Shown: positions 35,609-44,246, numbered from the stretch's first letter. The stretch: DNA of 64,000 nucleotides from CALUVN01 sp944323595 (GCA_963931255.1 OZ006972.1:2046001-2110000), one strand, 5' to 3'. Notes: a model not told the origin generated them from the sequence alone. Made by a program: numbers and translations.

Positions 35609-37586
35609 CCATTTCGCGCAGTTTTTTAAGCTGGTCACGGATTTCGGCAGCACGCTCAAAGTCAAGAATCTTTGCAGCCTTATGCATATCTTTTTCCAGC
35701 TTGTCAATCAGTTTCGGCAAATCTTTCTTATCAATACCCATATCTACCATTTCTTCTGCTACAATATCTTCCAAATCACGATAACTTGCAACAAGTGACA
35801 GTAAGTTATTTTCAATAGGTTTCTTAATAGTTTGCGGAATAATACCGTATTTTTTGTTATATTCAAGCTGAATTTCACGTCTTCTTTCTGTTTCATCAAT
35901 GGCTTTCTGCATTGAATCCGTGATTTTATCTGCATACATAATAACTTCACCGCAAGCATTACGGGCGGCACGGCCAATTGTTTGGATAAGGCTTGTTTCA
36001 GAACGTAAAAATCCCTCCTTATCCGCGTCCATAATAGCCACAAGAGAAACTTCAGGAATATCCAGTCCCTCTCTCAAAAGGTTAACGCCGATAAGTACAT
36101 CAAACTCACCGAGCCTCAAATCCCTTAATATTTCAACACGTTCAAGAGATTGTATTTCACTGTGCAAATAACGTACTTTAATCCCCTCCTGCAGGAAGTA
36201 ATCCGTTAAATCCTCCGCCATACGTTTGGTAAGAGTAGTAATAAGAACACGTTCATTTTTTAATGTACGTTTTTCAATTTCTGCTTTCAAATCTTCAATC
36301 TGTGTTGCAATAGGACGGACATGAACCTTAGGATCAACAAGTCCGGTAGGTCTGATAATTTGCTCAACAAGACGTTCTGATGTTTTACGCTCAAAATCAC
36401 CAGGAGTAGCCGAAATATAAATTTTCTGCCCTACTTTTGCGAAAAATTCATCTTCTCTGAGAGGTCTGTTATCTTTAGCACACGGAAGCCTGAACCCGTA
36501 GGAAATCAGAGTATCCTTTCTGGCGGCATCCCCGTGGCTCATTCCTTTAAGCTGCGGCAGGGTAACATGGGATTCATCAATTACAGTCAAGAAATCCCCG
36601 CGGAAGTAATCCAGCAAAGTTGCCGGTGCTGACCCCGGCGGGCGGCGTTCGATAATTCTTGAATAATTTTCTATTCCGGAGCAATAGCCCATTTCTTTAA
36701 TCATTTCCATATCATACTTTACACGCTGCTCAAGCCTTTGCGCTTCAATAAGTTTATTTTCATTTTGAAGTTCAACTAGCCTGTTTTTCAATTCTTGACG
36801 GATAAGTCCGATAGTTTCGTCGACATTTTCATCATACGAAAGATAATGGACAGCAGGATAAATAACAGTTGTTTGGGGAGTTTCTAGGATTTCACCCGTA
36901 ACATTATCAATCCTTACAATTTTTTCAACTTCATCACCGAAGAAATAAATTCTGGTAATAATTTTTTCATAAGATGGCATGATTTCAACAATATCGCCCC
37001 TCGCTCTGAAAGTTGAACGCTCCAGCACAAGATCATTTCTTGTGTATTGAACACTGATTAAATGGCGGAGCAAATCATCCCTGTCAATATTATCACCGAC
37101 ATTAATTTCAACAGAGCCGCGAAAATAGTTTTCCGGCAGACCCAAACCATATATACAACTCACCGAGGCTATTATTATTACGTCATTGCGCTCATAAAGA
37201 CTCCTTGTAGTATTATGACGCAACCTGTCAATTTCTTCATTAATTGATGCGGATTTTTCAATATAAGTATCAGTACGCGGTATATACGCTTCCGGCTGAT
37301 AGTAATCATAATAGCTTATAAAGTACTCAACAGCATTATCAGGAAATAATTCCTTAAATTCATTATATAATTGTGCGGCAAGAGTTTTGTTATGAGCAAT
37401 AATCAAGGTCGGCTTCTGGATTTTTTCAATAACATTAGCGATAGTAAAAGTTTTGCCGGAACCTGTAATTCCTAAAAGTGTTTGCGCATCAAAACCGGAA
37501 TTCAAGCCGTCTACAAGCTGCTCAATGGCTTTTGGCTGGTCTCCTGAGGGTTTGTACTTGGAATTAATAACAAATTTTTTCTCCAT
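35601..37586 (-). CDS. uvrB: Excinuclease ABC subunit B
   Basis: Damage-verifying helicase-like subunit of nucleotide excision repair. Motif I is GITGSGKT (residues 39-46). The beta-hairpin region YYDYYQPEAYIPRTDTYIEK, DESHVTLPQLKGM (motif II region), and LLREGLDIPEVSLVAIMDADKEGFLRS are canonical. QTIGRAARN is motif VI, and a UVR motif (LEKDMHKAAKILDFERAAEIRD) ends the protein. Length 661 aa. There is no Shine-Dalgarno; a TTGTAA-17-TAGAAT promoter ends 6 nt before the ATG, predicting a leaderless transcript. Confidence 0.97.
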   Translation of the reverse strand: MEKKFVINSKYKPSGDQPKAIEQLVDGLNSGFDAQTLLGITGSGKTFTIANVIEKIQKPTLIIAHNKTLAAQLYNEFKELFPDNAVEYFISYYDYYQPEAYIPRTDTYIEKSASINEEIDRLRHNTTRSLYERNDVIIIASVSCIYGLGLPENYFRGSVEINVGDNIDRDDLLRHLISVQYTRNDLVLERSTFRARGDIVEIMPSYEKIITRIYFFGDEVEKIVRIDNVTGEILETPQTTVIYPAVHYLSYDENVDETIGLIRQELKNRLVELQNENKLIEAQRLEQRVKYDMEMIKEMGYCSGIENYSRIIERRPPGSAPATLLDYFRGDFLTVIDESHVTLPQLKGMSHGDAARKDTLISYGFRLPCAKDNRPLREDEFFAKVGQKIYISATPGDFERKTSERLVEQIIRPTGLVDPKVHVRPIATQIEDLKAEIEKRTLKNERVLITTLTKRMAEDLTDYFLQEGIKVRYLHSEIQSLERVEILRDLRLGEFDVLIGVNLLREGLDIPEVSLVAIMDADKEGFLRSETSLIQTIGRAARNACGEVIMYADKITDSMQKAIDETERRREIQLEYNKKYGIIPQTIKKPIENNLLSLVASYRDLEDIVAEEMVDMGIDKKDLPKLIDKLEKDMHKAAKILDFERAAEIRDQLKKLREMAK

Positions 37587-37592
37587 AGTTTC

Positions 37593-37621
37593 ATTCTAGC
37601 TCAATTAAAGAAAATTTACAA
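37593..37621 (-). promoter_or_regulatory. Leaderless-type promoter of uvrB
   Basis: On the minus strand, TTGTAA (37616-37621), 17 nt, TAGAAT (37593-37598), then 6 nt to the ATG. No SOS (LexA-type) box could be identified. Confidence 0.6.
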
Positions 37622-37682
37622 AAACTAGCAAAAAATTTTATTTACAGGGATTATATATAATACAACCCTTAAGGAAAAAACA

Positions 37683-38762
37683 TTGTTAAACAGAATCACA
37701 TTTACGTCAGCAGATAATAATCCGTCTATAGCAGCAAAGAGCGAAAAACAGCCTGAAAAACCAGAAAAAAAAGTTCAGGAAACGGATTATCAGGATCCTC
37801 TTAACGATTGGAAGTTAAGAGCATTATCCTATTCAAACGAAATAGGTGCGGCTTTAAACGTAATTACACCGAAATTAGGCGCTGCATTATGGATTCCTAC
37901 ATTTATGTACCTTGGCGCTGACATCTATGATAAATACAAAAATGATAAAGATGTCTACAGCCCGAGCAGCAAAAGAGGTCTGGAGCAGGTTATTTCACAA
38001 TCAGTATCAAGTTTGCTGCTGCCGGCAATACCTATTCTTGTCGGGCAAAAAATGACCTCCCCGATTGGTAAAATTTTCAGTGACCACCTCTCTATAAATG
38101 AAAAAGATGCATCAATAAATGAAATTAATCTGTTTATCGATCAGGTGCCAAATGAAGTTCTTGATGACAAAAACCTTTATAAAACAAAACTCAAACAAAC
38201 GCTCACAAACAGGATAAATGTAATAAAACACGAAGTAAAAACCGATAACATACTGAAAAAAATATACAAATATCTCAACGGTGATTATGCACTCTGGAAT
38301 ACAAAAGAAGCGCGGCTTGACAAATTTATAGAACAAAACTGCGAAGAGGTCTTTTCAATAAAAGAAAACCTTGAAAAAGGAATACAGGACAAAAAATTAT
38401 CAAAAAAATTATTTAACGAATATAACGCCGAAGTAGCCTTAAAAGAAACCATTTACGGTAATGACAGCACACGTCAGGCTTTAAGAAAAGTTTTGAAAAA
38501 ATATGAAAATACCAAAATTTTCAGAAATAAATTAATCAAAACATTCGGCGGTATTGCTGCACTAATCTTGCTCATAAAACCAATTGACGATTTTACGCAA
38601 AAAATGGTTATAGACAGAATTGTAGACCCCGGAATAGACAGGATAAATGAGCGTCTGGCGGACAGCAACCTCTTAAAAATGAAAATAAAGGCTGACCAAG
38701 AAGCAAAAGCACACCCGCAAAAGCAAAAAGAAAAACAAACAGAAAAGGCGCAGGAGACTTAA
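37683..38762 (+). CDS. Membrane-associated helical protein, unknown
   Basis: A 359-aa protein starting with TTG (AAGGAAAA upstream). N-terminal ~45 residues are Lys/Glu/Pro-rich. Hydrophobic segments lie at about 55-85 (VITPKLGAALWIPTFMYLGA), 100-120 (SSLLLPAIPILVG) and 285-300 (FGGIAALILLI); the region between is charged helix. The C-terminus is a Lys/Gln/Glu-rich tail. It is not recognised. It resembles in style the 777-aa protein at 41487 (short polar N-terminus, scattered hydrophobic segments, disordered tail). TATAAT at 37656-37661 may be its -10. It converges on the TadA-like gene with 3 bp between stops. Confidence 0.7.
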   Translation: MLNRITFTSADNNPSIAAKSEKQPEKPEKKVQETDYQDPLNDWKLRALSYSNEIGAALNVITPKLGAALWIPTFMYLGADIYDKYKNDKDVYSPSSKRGLEQVISQSVSSLLLPAIPILVGQKMTSPIGKIFSDHLSINEKDASINEINLFIDQVPNEVLDDKNLYKTKLKQTLTNRINVIKHEVKTDNILKKIYKYLNGDYALWNTKEARLDKFIEQNCEEVFSIKENLEKGIQDKKLSKKLFNEYNAEVALKETIYGNDSTRQALRKVLKKYENTKIFRNKLIKTFGGIAALILLIKPIDDFTQKMVIDRIVDPGIDRINERLADSNLLKMKIKADQEAKAHPQKQKEKQTEKAQET

Positions 38763-38765
38763 TTG

Positions 38766-40022
38766 TCAATCATCATTATTGAACGATTCTGAAAAACCTG
38801 CCAGTATAGATGCCAGACTATCTGCGCTAACCTCCAGTTTTTCAAATTTAACATTCTCATCTGATGAGTTTACAATATAAAAATTACTAAAACACGCATC
38901 AGCTGAGTAAATATCGTTCAACTCGATTATAAGATTAAAATTAGAAAAAATCTTATTTTTTGCAAAATCAACCGTAGCATTATATTTTGATGCATACATG
39001 CCAGACAAACGTTCAACACAATCGCTCAAACTGTCTGCTCTGAAAGACATACGAACAGAACCGGAAATATTTTTTAAAGAGTTAAAAATTGAGGGTAAAA
39101 ATTTATCTCTAACATTATCAACAAAAAGACAATCCGGATTAAGGCGGAGCACATTATTGAATATCCGTACAAAGTCCTCTTCGTCTAAAAATTCTGTGTT
39201 AACAGATAAAATATTACCGTTTTCAGGCATGATATAAGGAGAATTTTGTAGTAATACAGGACGCTTATTCATATATTTAGAAGAAAATATATCTAATAAA
39301 CGCTCCGTACAAACACTTTTACCCGAGTTAAACGCACCAATAATAAGCATATTCAGCTTTAAGGACGCTAAATTACTCAAAATTGGAAGATTAAAAGTTT
39401 TCACCGATGATTTTTTCAGGATATAAAATTCATTTTCACCGAAAACTGCAGATATCAAAAAGTCGTGATATCTGAAATTTAGTGAAGAAACTGATGCATC
39501 CGGCTCAAGTCCGCGCATCCTCAAAATATTACGCTTTAATTTTAAAAGCTGGAACTTATCAAGGGTTCTGTCTGTTTTTGCACATTTGCCGCCATTTTCA
39601 ACATATACATCGCCGGATGTATAAACATAAACAACACTTTTATTGTCTTCTCCGTACAGAAACAAATCCAAATCTAAAAACTCAGATTCCTGCTTCAAAA
39701 TTCTGTCAATAACGCGCGCAAGATGAAAATCCTGATCAAGAAATAACAGCCCATCTTCAGCTATTAGTTGCTCAATATATTCGGTAATTAATCTTTTTTG
39801 CTCGGAAACTGACAAATCAAACCAATTTTCAGTATTATCAACTTTATCCACAATAAGTTTTTCATACATCTTAGTCATTACAGCTTCAACATTATCGGTC
39901 ACAACTTCCGATTCATCAGAAACTACGGCAATATCTGTCGTATCACTTACTGAATCAAAGTCACGGGTTTGTATATTTTGAAATTCACGTTCTAACTTTT
40001 CAAATCTGTCATGTAATGCCAT
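38766..40022 (-). CDS. Degenerate TadA/CpaF-like secretion ATPase
   Basis: A 418-aa protein with an acidic N-terminal segment, then a region laid out like CpaF/TadA (type II/IV secretion NTPases): SEQKRLITEYIEQLIAEDGLL, a beta-rich N-domain, and a P-loop IIGAFNSGKSVCTERLL (about residues 226-242). The downstream hallmarks are poorly kept: there is no clear Asp box with the LRxxPD pattern beyond NVLRLNPDCLFVDNVRD, and no His box or HGH-type motif. It follows the TadZ/CpaE-like gene by 2 bp, which supports the Tad link. Activity as a pilus motor is doubtful; a regulatory or divergent role is possible. Confidence 0.65.
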   Translation of the reverse strand: MALHDRFEKLEREFQNIQTRDFDSVSDTTDIAVVSDESEVVTDNVEAVMTKMYEKLIVDKVDNTENWFDLSVSEQKRLITEYIEQLIAEDGLLFLDQDFHLARVIDRILKQESEFLDLDLFLYGEDNKSVVYVYTSGDVYVENGGKCAKTDRTLDKFQLLKLKRNILRMRGLEPDASVSSLNFRYHDFLISAVFGENEFYILKKSSVKTFNLPILSNLASLKLNMLIIGAFNSGKSVCTERLLDIFSSKYMNKRPVLLQNSPYIMPENGNILSVNTEFLDEEDFVRIFNNVLRLNPDCLFVDNVRDKFLPSIFNSLKNISGSVRMSFRADSLSDCVERLSGMYASKYNATVDFAKNKIFSNFNLIIELNDIYSADACFSNFYIVNSSDENVKFEKLEVSADSLASILAGFSESFNNDD

Positions 40023-40024
40023 AT

Positions 40025-41206
40025 CTAGTAATCTTTTCTGTTTTCTCTAAGTTTGCTCTCAAAATCGGCTCTAAAAATATTATCCGTCAAAAATAAAGAA
40101 AAGTCTCTATAAGATTTTGCAACATTAGAAGACGGATTCAATTCTACAACAGGAATCCCTTTATTGATAGCAGACATCATTGTAAAATAATTATTCGGAA
40201 TTTGCCAGTAAATCTTTTTATCAAGAACTTTCTCAACATCTTCTGACTTAACTTCATCATTTTCCATATACCTGTTAATCAATATCTGAACCTTTTCTTT
40301 AGGGAAGCCAAGTTTGGCAAACAACTCCAGACATCTTTGACAATTACGCATAGCGGGAAGATTAGCAACAGCTGTCAGCAGTATTAAATCTGATTTTTCC
40401 AGAGCAGTAACAGTTTTGTCATCAAAAGCAGATGATGCGTCAATAATTATAAAAGCAAATGTCCCTGATAGAATAGCGAGAAGTTTTTCAATTTGTTTTG
40501 TGCTTACATCATCAGCCATTTTAAAAAACGGAGGATCTGCAAGAACATACAAAGAAGTATCCCTGTATTTTTCCATAGTACTCAAAAGAAAATCTCCGTT
40601 GATTTTCTCTAAATTCTCAAGCATATAAGATATATTAAAAGACGGTTTAATATCCAAAAAAGTAGTTACATCGCCCAGCTGGAAATTCAAATCAACAAGA
40701 GCAACATTTTCTTTTGTAGTCTTTGCAATCTCAAGTGCCAAATTAGTTGCAATCGAAGTTTTGCCAATACCGCCTTTATTAGAAAAAACAGTTATAATCC
40801 TGCATCTTGAAGCGTCTTTTTCAACACATCCGAAAGAAGAAGACAGCTTATTCATGACTTCAAAAAATTCAGTCTTAATTATAGGATATGAAACAAATTC
40901 TCTAACACCAGCCCTCATTAGCTTAACCATAAGCTCAACCGATGGAGTTTCCGAAACAATAAGCACCTTGCAAGTTGGAACATCCGCAGTAATCTTTGTA
41001 ACAAAATCAATTTTTTGTTCAGTTCTGTCGTCAATGTCGACAATTAATATAATCTTTTCACACGAAGACACAATATCAAAAGCCTGCGAAAAGTCAGACA
41101 CTGTACCTTTAGAATCAAATGTACCCACATCCCTGAGATACATATTGATAATACCGGCAGCCTGACTGTCATCAGATAAAACCAATGTTGCAACAGTTTC
41201 ATTCAT
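40025..41206 (-). CDS. TadZ/CpaE-like ParA-family ATPase
   Basis: A 393-aa protein with an N-terminal receiver-like domain (about 1-125; CEKIILIVDIDD in place of the phospho-Asp strand) and a MinD/ParA-type ATPase with the deviant Walker A SNKGGIGKTSIA (about 146), VALVDLNFQLGDVTTFLDI, and IIIDASSAFDD as Walker B. This is the CpaE/TadZ architecture that positions Tad pilus machinery at a pole. It is followed by the TadA-like gene. No flp, tadB/C or secretin gene is nearby. Promoter TTGCCA-17-TATAAT ends 6 nt before the ATG, so a leaderless mRNA is expected. Confidence 0.85.
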   Translation of the reverse strand: MNETVATLVLSDDSQAAGIINMYLRDVGTFDSKGTVSDFSQAFDIVSSCEKIILIVDIDDRTEQKIDFVTKITADVPTCKVLIVSETPSVELMVKLMRAGVREFVSYPIIKTEFFEVMNKLSSSFGCVEKDASRCRIITVFSNKGGIGKTSIATNLALEIAKTTKENVALVDLNFQLGDVTTFLDIKPSFNISYMLENLEKINGDFLLSTMEKYRDTSLYVLADPPFFKMADDVSTKQIEKLLAILSGTFAFIIIDASSAFDDKTVTALEKSDLILLTAVANLPAMRNCQRCLELFAKLGFPKEKVQILINRYMENDEVKSEDVEKVLDKKIYWQIPNNYFTMMSAINKGIPVVELNPSSNVAKSYRDFSLFLTDNIFRADFESKLRENRKDY

Positions 41207-41212
41207 ACAGAA

Positions 41213-41241
41213 ATTATAGCATTTTGTAAAAAATCTGGCAA
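41213..41241 (-). promoter_or_regulatory. Leaderless-type promoter of the TadZ/CpaE-like gene
   Basis: On the minus strand, TTGCCA (41236-41241), 17 nt, TATAAT (41213-41218) with an extended TGC, then 6 nt to the ATG. It is the strongest example of this architecture in the window. Confidence 0.7.
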
Positions 41242-41242
41242 T

Positions 41243-41420
41243 AAAAAGCCCCGTACAGATGTGATTTTGTTACCTGCGCGGCTCGCAGGTGGGTGAACGC
41301 CCCGGATAATCCGTTTCCCGCTGGCGATTGAAACAATCGGCGGGTATACTTCAACACCGTAAGAGTCAATTCTCCCTGTTAATAAAGATGTAGGAACAAA
41401 ATTAGACATCCATACAGAGC
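41243..41420 (-). ncRNA. ssrS: 6S-like regulatory RNA
   Basis: A ~178-nt RNA is predicted between a near-consensus promoter (41427-41455) and a T5 tract. Its ends pair: 15 bp between 41406-41420 and 41248-41262 (with G-U pairs), then TTTTGTT/AACAAAA. Inside is a large bubble of about 40 nt on the 5' side, a 7-bp ACCTGCG/CGCAGGT hairpin on the 3' side, and a terminal arm with CCCGC, CGATTG-TTT-CAATCG and GCGGG. A long closing stem, central bubble and terminal arm at about 180 nt is the shape of 6S RNA, which traps housekeeping RNA polymerase by mimicking an open promoter. No SRP, RNase P or tmRNA signature is seen. A covariance search would decide. Confidence 0.6.
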
Positions 41421-41426
41421 AATACT

Positions 41427-41455
41427 ATTATAACATATTTAACAAACGTATTCAA
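41427..41455 (-). promoter_or_regulatory. Promoter of the 6S-like RNA
   Basis: On the minus strand, TTGAAT (41450-41455), 17 nt, TATAAT (41427-41432). The start is predicted at G 41420, the first base of the closing stem. Confidence 0.72.
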
Positions 41456-41486
41456 GCTCCGCATAGTATTTTATATAAAATGGACA

Positions 41487-43820
41487 TTACCATTTCATAG
41501 CAAGTGTTTCCATAGCTTGCTTTTCAACTTTATCGGATTTTTTCAATGCTTCATCAACGGCAGTTGTATCCTGCTGAACCCCTGCAAGATTAACCGGAGC
41601 AGAAGACGGAATATATGTTCTCACCGGCTCAAGTTCTTCACCATCTTTAGGTTTATTTTCTTGTTGAACTGCAGCCGTCGGCTCTGACGGTTTTTGAGTT
41701 AATTTATTTTCATACATTTTACCGTTGGCAGCCATATTTAAAAGATTAGTAGGTCTTGACAAATCAGGTTTTGCCTGAGGAGTAGGCTGCTGAACATACG
41801 GATGACCATTAGTCGCCATATTAATCAAATTTGTCGGACGGGACAAATCCGGCTGAACCATATTATCTAATGCTTGCTGATGTTTAAGGTCAGCAATATA
41901 TTTTTCTAACTCAGCCTGTTGAGCGGGCGTCATAGCATTCGGGTCTTGAGTTTCAGGATTTTTATCTGATTCTTTGTCTAAAATTGATTTTGACGGTCTG
42001 CCGAACAACAAATGGGTAAATTTAACACCCAGGTTATTAAGGAAAGGCATAACCATAGCCATAACTACCAGAATTCTGACAGGATAGCCCAAACCTTGCT
42101 TCATCCAGTATTTTGGATGTCTGAATGCATCCTTAAGCATTTGCCCGACTTTTTTAAATCCGAATTTAGGTTCAAGATGTAAAGCCTTAGTACGATATGC
42201 AGCAGGCTGTTCCAAACCTACAGTAACAATACGTGCAGCCTTTTTAACAAGTTTAACTAACGGATTCCAAGTATCACCTTTTAATATGCCTTTCAATGCT
42301 TTCTTAGCAGCTTTATATTCAGATTTCGACGCGTACTGAGCGTTTGTAGCCTTATCGTTAAAGAAATTTAAAGCAGTTCTGTAGGCTTCAGTCATATTTT
42401 TACCGGACTGAGCAGCCCGTTGACCTTTAAGTATAACTTCTTTTGCTGCATTATACTCTGCAGCAGACATCTTAGCCTTTTTAGCATCTAACTTTTTAAG
42501 CAGATTAGTAAAGGTTTTGTCACTGATACCGGCATATTGAGCACCACCGAATATGTGAGTTAATTTCAAAGCTATAGGAGAGAAGATGAAGAAGCCGACC
42601 ATTTCAGCCAAACGTTCTGTAAATGTCTGGAATTTGTCACCTTTATCAGCATTAGCAGTTCTGATAAGAACGTCAGCCAACATGGTAGCGTTCATTAACG
42701 CAACAAACTTACCGCCTGCAACTCTGTTTGTCGCACCTTCAAGAAAATAGTTAGTAAGTTTTGGCAAAAATCTGCCTAATTTTGTTTTTTGCGACAACGT
42801 TCCATCAGGCATCCTGCCTGTAGCACTAATTAATTTATTGCGGAATTCTGACATATAAACACGGCGCCCCATTATGTGGCCTTTAAATTTTGTCCACCAG
42901 TTTTTGTCAGATGTCCAAATTTTTGAGTACATATTAGGATTAGCTTTATCGCACGCTTTTACAACATCATCAAGTCTGTTGATAATGTCATCTTTCACTG
43001 ACATGAAATGTTTAAGGTTATTATACCCTAAGGCACGCGCTTTAAGGTTTTTCAGAGCTTCGGCTCTGCGTGCAGGTGACAGATTCATAAATCTGTCAAT
43101 AATTTGAGGATCTTTATTCTTTGATAAAAGCTCGAATTCTGCACGTTGTAAAACTTCTTTAGCGTTAGCACCGCCCTTTATAAGAGCCTTTTTAGCATCA
43201 ATAAATGCCTTATCTGCACCGTAAGCATCTAAATCTTTAACATTTTTTACACTATGCTCAATAAAGTTTTCGGCAACCTGAGGGTAATCATACAGGATAA
43301 AACCTCTCATACCTTTAGCCTGAGATTTAACAAAATCCAATTCAGGACTTGTAGGTGTCTTCATAGCTCTTAAAACAGCACTGTTATTAAATGCAGTTTT
43401 AACAACCCAATTTTTAGCCGAAGTTAACCATTTACCGATAGTTTGTACAGGACCGGACTTAGCAACTCTGTTATCAGTTATAAAACTTGATACTTTATCA
43501 CCGAAATTACCGATTTTTCCTTGAATAGTCTTACTATAATCGGTACCTCTTGAGGCTTTTGCATACAAATCCATGCCCTGAGCAGTTACATACCATGCAG
43601 GGAGCCCGACTGCCCAGAGTTTCAACGGATCAATCTCTTCAAATTCGCCGGCACGATTGGCAACATAAGTATCCTGAGCCCTTTGTTTTATAGCTTCAGG
43701 ATCAACATTTGCCTGCATAGCAGGAGCTGTGCCGGCAGCAGAGGGCGCTGCCTGAAACTGTTGGGGCTGCATACTATTACCAAATAAAGGTTTATATTTA
43801 TAATCTGTTTGATTGAACAT
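41487..43820 (-). CDS. Large lineage-specific protein with duplicated DLSRPTNL motif
   Basis: A 777-aa protein, not recognised. It is strongly basic and Ala/Lys/Asn-rich, with no signal peptide. Two hydrophobic segments occur, at about 410-440 (MVGFFIFSPIALKLTHIFGG) and 600-625 (YPVRILVVMAMVMPFLNN). The disordered C-terminal tail contains two copies of a short motif: PDLSRPTNLINMATNG (about 654-670) and PDLSRPTNLLNMAANG (about 684-700), ending in Tyr-containing variants, which suggests a repeated docking site. The ATG at 43820 has AGGGA upstream and is preferred to an in-frame start at 43880 that would add a 20-residue hydrophobic lead. If that longer form were real, it would give a membrane anchor. 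Confidence 0.7.
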   Translation of the reverse strand: MFNQTDYKYKPLFGNSMQPQQFQAAPSAAGTAPAMQANVDPEAIKQRAQDTYVANRAGEFEEIDPLKLWAVGLPAWYVTAQGMDLYAKASRGTDYSKTIQGKIGNFGDKVSSFITDNRVAKSGPVQTIGKWLTSAKNWVVKTAFNNSAVLRAMKTPTSPELDFVKSQAKGMRGFILYDYPQVAENFIEHSVKNVKDLDAYGADKAFIDAKKALIKGGANAKEVLQRAEFELLSKNKDPQIIDRFMNLSPARRAEALKNLKARALGYNNLKHFMSVKDDIINRLDDVVKACDKANPNMYSKIWTSDKNWWTKFKGHIMGRRVYMSEFRNKLISATGRMPDGTLSQKTKLGRFLPKLTNYFLEGATNRVAGGKFVALMNATMLADVLIRTANADKGDKFQTFTERLAEMVGFFIFSPIALKLTHIFGGAQYAGISDKTFTNLLKKLDAKKAKMSAAEYNAAKEVILKGQRAAQSGKNMTEAYRTALNFFNDKATNAQYASKSEYKAAKKALKGILKGDTWNPLVKLVKKAARIVTVGLEQPAAYRTKALHLEPKFGFKKVGQMLKDAFRHPKYWMKQGLGYPVRILVVMAMVMPFLNNLGVKFTHLLFGRPSKSILDKESDKNPETQDPNAMTPAQQAELEKYIADLKHQQALDNMVQPDLSRPTNLINMATNGHPYVQQPTPQAKPDLSRPTNLLNMAANGKMYENKLTQKPSEPTAAVQQENKPKDGEELEPVRTYIPSSAPVNLAGVQQDTTAVDEALKKSDKVEKQAMETLAMKW

Positions 43821-43942
43821 TATTATCCCTACTATAACCTTATATATTAATAAAAACCAGCTGTGGAGAAAAATTGCCATTTTAGGGCTATTGTAACGAA
43901 ATGTAACAAGTTTTATAAAAACTGAAATTCGGATTTGTTTAT

Positions 43943-43956
43943 ATACTTTATATATA
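43943..43956 (+). promoter_or_regulatory. Recurrent AT element (copy d)
   Basis: ATACTTTATATATA, 33 nt before the ATG of the 54-aa gene; identical 14-mer to copies at 4475, 17904 and 24508 (minus). Confidence 0.5.
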
Positions 43957-43989
43957 CATCAGAGATAATTAAGAAGAGAGGCGACAGAG

Positions 43990-44154
43990 ATGGCAGTTAA
44001 AAATTTGAATAAAATTGACGACAAATTGAAATCAATGTATGACAATCAAGTAACAATAGCCACAAATCAGGCGTATGTTGACCGATCAGATTTATTATTT
44101 GAACAGATGAATTTCATAGCAATGGCGAACAAGCAGGCTCTACATCTGAAATAA
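43990..44154 (+). CDS. Small protein (54 aa), unknown
   Basis: A 54-aa frame (begins MAVKNLNKIDDKLKSMYDNQ, ends NFIAMANKQALHLK) with AGAGAGG about 9 nt upstream, an AT-element promoter in front and a terminator behind. The product is a hydrophilic helix with no signal peptide. It is too short for most automatic gene calls. Its 3' UTR carries the C-rich 23-nt repeat shared with the candidate sRNA at 24361. Function unknown. Confidence 0.65.
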   Translation: MAVKNLNKIDDKLKSMYDNQVTIATNQAYVDRSDLLFEQMNFIAMANKQALHLK

Positions 44155-44178
44155 AGATTTTGAAACACTTACATTCTA

Positions 44179-44201
44179 CCTATTCCTATATTCCTAAACA
44201 A
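44179..44201 (-). repeat. 23-nt repeat (copy ii), C-rich strand in the 3' UTR of the 54-aa gene
   Basis: The plus strand reads CCTATTCCTATATTCCTAAA followed by CAA; 21 of 23 positions match copy i (24389-24411) in inverted orientation. It lies between the 54-aa gene stop and a terminator. Confidence 0.6.
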
Positions 44202-44246
44202 GTTTAACTATTTAACTCCAATTAATTTTTCCCCTACAAATTTTGT

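Noticed and set aside
37683..37730. Shared N-terminal motif between the proteins at 37683 and 55303 (NRITFTS versus LNYSYSFFS)
   Set aside because: The similarity is only a few hydroxy/aromatic residues and could be chance; not enough for a family claim.
41203..41409. 68-aa minus-strand reading frame between the TadZ-like gene and the 777-aa gene
   Set aside because: It lies within the strongly folded 6S-like RNA, lacks a Shine-Dalgarno, and would start about 10 nt from the RNA 5' end.
43821..43880. Longer N-terminus of the 777-aa protein with a hydrophobic lead
   Set aside because: The ATG at 43820 has AGGGA at good spacing. The longer form would overlap the likely promoter region. Not fully excluded.
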